The notes beneath the pieces were generated by a model. It was not told where the DNA came from, did no database searches, and saw only the letters and a program-made list of their open reading frames with translations. Of a DNA stretch of 64,000 nucleotides, positions 62,890-64,000 are shown one piece after another. Every line of letters starts with the position of its first letter. Within the stretch, counting starts at the first letter, position 1. Source of the stretch: Crocodylus rhombifer (lineage: Eukaryota; Chordata; Crocodylia; Crocodylidae); assembly GCA_038503035.1 (NCBI GenBank), contig JAVSML010020801.1, positions 62,001-126,000 on the forward strand, read 5' to 3'. Made by a program: the position numbers and the translations under genes.

Positions 62890-63668
62890 AAGCTCATAGA
62901 TTTCATAGACATTAGGGCTGGAAGGGACCTCAGAAGATCATTGAGTCCAGCCCCCACCTGAAGGGCAGGAAGTCAGCTGCCATCATTGGATCACCCCTGA
63001 GCCTGCACTTTTCCAGGCTAACGAGCCCCATGGCTCTCAGCCTGTCGTCGTAAGGTCTGTTTTCCTGACCTCTGATCATGCACGTGGCTCTCCTCTGGAC
63101 TCTCTCAAGCTTCTCCACATCCTTTTTGAATTGTGGAGCCCAAAACTGGACTCAGTACTCCAGCTGCGGCCTCACCAAGGCTGAGTACAGGGGGAGAAGG
63201 ACATCCCGGGATTTGCTTGAGAAGCATCTATGGATGCACGCCAGCGTTTTGGTCGCTTTACTAGCTGCAGCATCGCATTGCAGGCTCATGTTCATCTTGT
63301 GGTCAATGATGACCCCCAAGTTCCTTTCATCCGTAGTGCTAGCCAGCATAGCACTGCCGAGCCTATAAGGATGTTGCAGGTATTTCCTCCCAAGGTGGAA
63401 AACCTTGCATTTTTCGGTGTTAAACACCAGCAGGTTCTCGTCTGCCCATTTGCCGAGCCTGTCCAGGTCAGCCTGGATCACCCGCCTATCTTCTGGCGTG
63501 GATGCTTTGCCCCAAAGTTTGGTGTCATCGGCGAACTTGGCCAGTCCGCTCCTGACTCCAGTGTGCACATCGTTAATGAAGATGTTGAACAATATGGGTC
63601 CCAGGACAGAACCTTGGGGGACCCCACTGGTCACAGGGCACCATGATGATTGACTGCCATCAATTACT
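62890..63668 (-). mobile_element. CR1 LINE, minus strand, 3' portion
   Basis: The C-terminal part of CR1 ORF2 on the minus strand, 5'-truncated at SGVPQGSVLGPILFN (about 63668), with FADDTKLWGKAST, RNLGVIIDHKMNMSLQCDAA and KSRDVLLPLYSALVRPQLEY followed by one stop. An internal deletion joins LRGDPM directly to the 3' region. The 3' end has TTTCATAGAC-type repeats (plus-strand view). It is very similar to the CR1 at 23.5-28.0 kb, so it belongs to the same young subfamily. Confidence 0.88.
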
Positions 63669-63882
63669 GTGATGCTCCTTGAGTACATCTGACCCATGTT
63701 CCTAGTTTCCCCAGTGCAGAGGTCCTGAAATCCCTTCCCCCTTTGGAGGGGAACAGGTTTGTCCTGGGAAATCCTGTAGCGCTGCGTGGCCTGGGATCAT
63801 CCATGATCTCCCCTCAAAAGGGATAATCACCTCCCAGACCCAGGACTCTCCTGGAGACGTGGCTCTTCCCTCTGTGTCCTCA

Positions 63883-64000
63883 GCACAGCTATGGACAGGG
63901 CTGGAAACCACAAGCCCTGATGACAGCCTTGGGGCTGGCAGAGTTTTCCAGCCCTGCCTACCGCTACGTGGAGACAGTGGCTTTGGCAGGGTGCATCCAG
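63883..64000 (+). other. Possible exon running off the window end
   Basis: A pyrimidine-rich stretch ending GTGTCCTCAG is followed by 118 bases open in one frame (HSYGQGWKPQALMTALGLAE, then FSSPAYRYVETVALAGCIQ). I do not recognise it. It could be chance. Confidence 0.2.

Noticed and set aside
1..64000. CRISPR arrays, bacterial operons, ribosome binding sites, prophage
   Set aside because: Nothing of the kind is present. CR1, LTR and split Ig exons show this is vertebrate nuclear DNA.

Overview
The window looks like intron-rich, repeat-dense DNA from an archosaur or other reptile genome, most likely a crocodilian, with a turtle as the alternative. The evidence is many CR1 LINE copies (including one with an almost open ORF2), CR1 3' ends built of short ATTCTATG-, ACTATGAA- and TCTATGAAA-type repeats, solo LTRs of several families, a Harbinger transposase, hAT-like elements, and a decayed Ty3/gypsy element of the type whose integrase lies upstream of reverse transcriptase. 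No bacterial-style genes, operons, CRISPR arrays or rRNA genes are visible. Most open reading frames are retroelement fragments or shadows.

The host genes are two tandem plus-strand copies of an immunoglobulin-superfamily receptor gene resembling NCR3LG1 (B7-H6). Copy B (45.7-55.7 kb) has seven clean exons that join without a frame break: leader, IgV, IgC1, transmembrane segment, then three more Ig-like exons. About 604 codons result, with the membrane segment in the middle of the protein. Copy A (22.2-31.3 kb, with an extra Ig fragment at 35.5 kb) has the same exon order but carries frameshifts, stops and a lost Ig cysteine, so it reads as a pseudogene. The duplication includes about 1 kb upstream (18.2-19.1 and 44.1-45.1 kb). 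A third 5'-end fragment lies at 36.6 kb.

Layout: 0-5 kb holds a CR1 tail, an hAT-like repeat with tRNA-Pro-like flank, and a minus-strand Harbinger transposase split by a solo LTR. 5-11 kb is a CR1 inside a CR1. 11-14.3 kb holds a Myb/SANT-like fragment, a minus-strand CR1 and a small plus-strand ORF ending at AATAAA. 14.4-16.6 kb is a degenerate repeat field with a period near 265 bp. 18-36 kb is the copy A unit with solo LTRs and CR1s. 36.5-44 kb holds a copy C fragment and a multi-level nest of LTR, CR1 and LTR inside an hAT-like repeat. 44-56 kb is copy B, whose intron 3 is swollen by a 5.3 kb insertion with hAT-like ends. 56-62 kb is LTR/gypsy material. 62.6 kb holds a tRNA-Pro-like sequence, and 62.9-63.7 kb a minus-strand CR1.

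The window has two N gaps, 13398-13407 and 30399-30498; the second lies in a poly-C tract of copy A. All splice sites were read by eye from GT/AG signals, phase and comparison of copies A and B. No transcript data or database search supports them.
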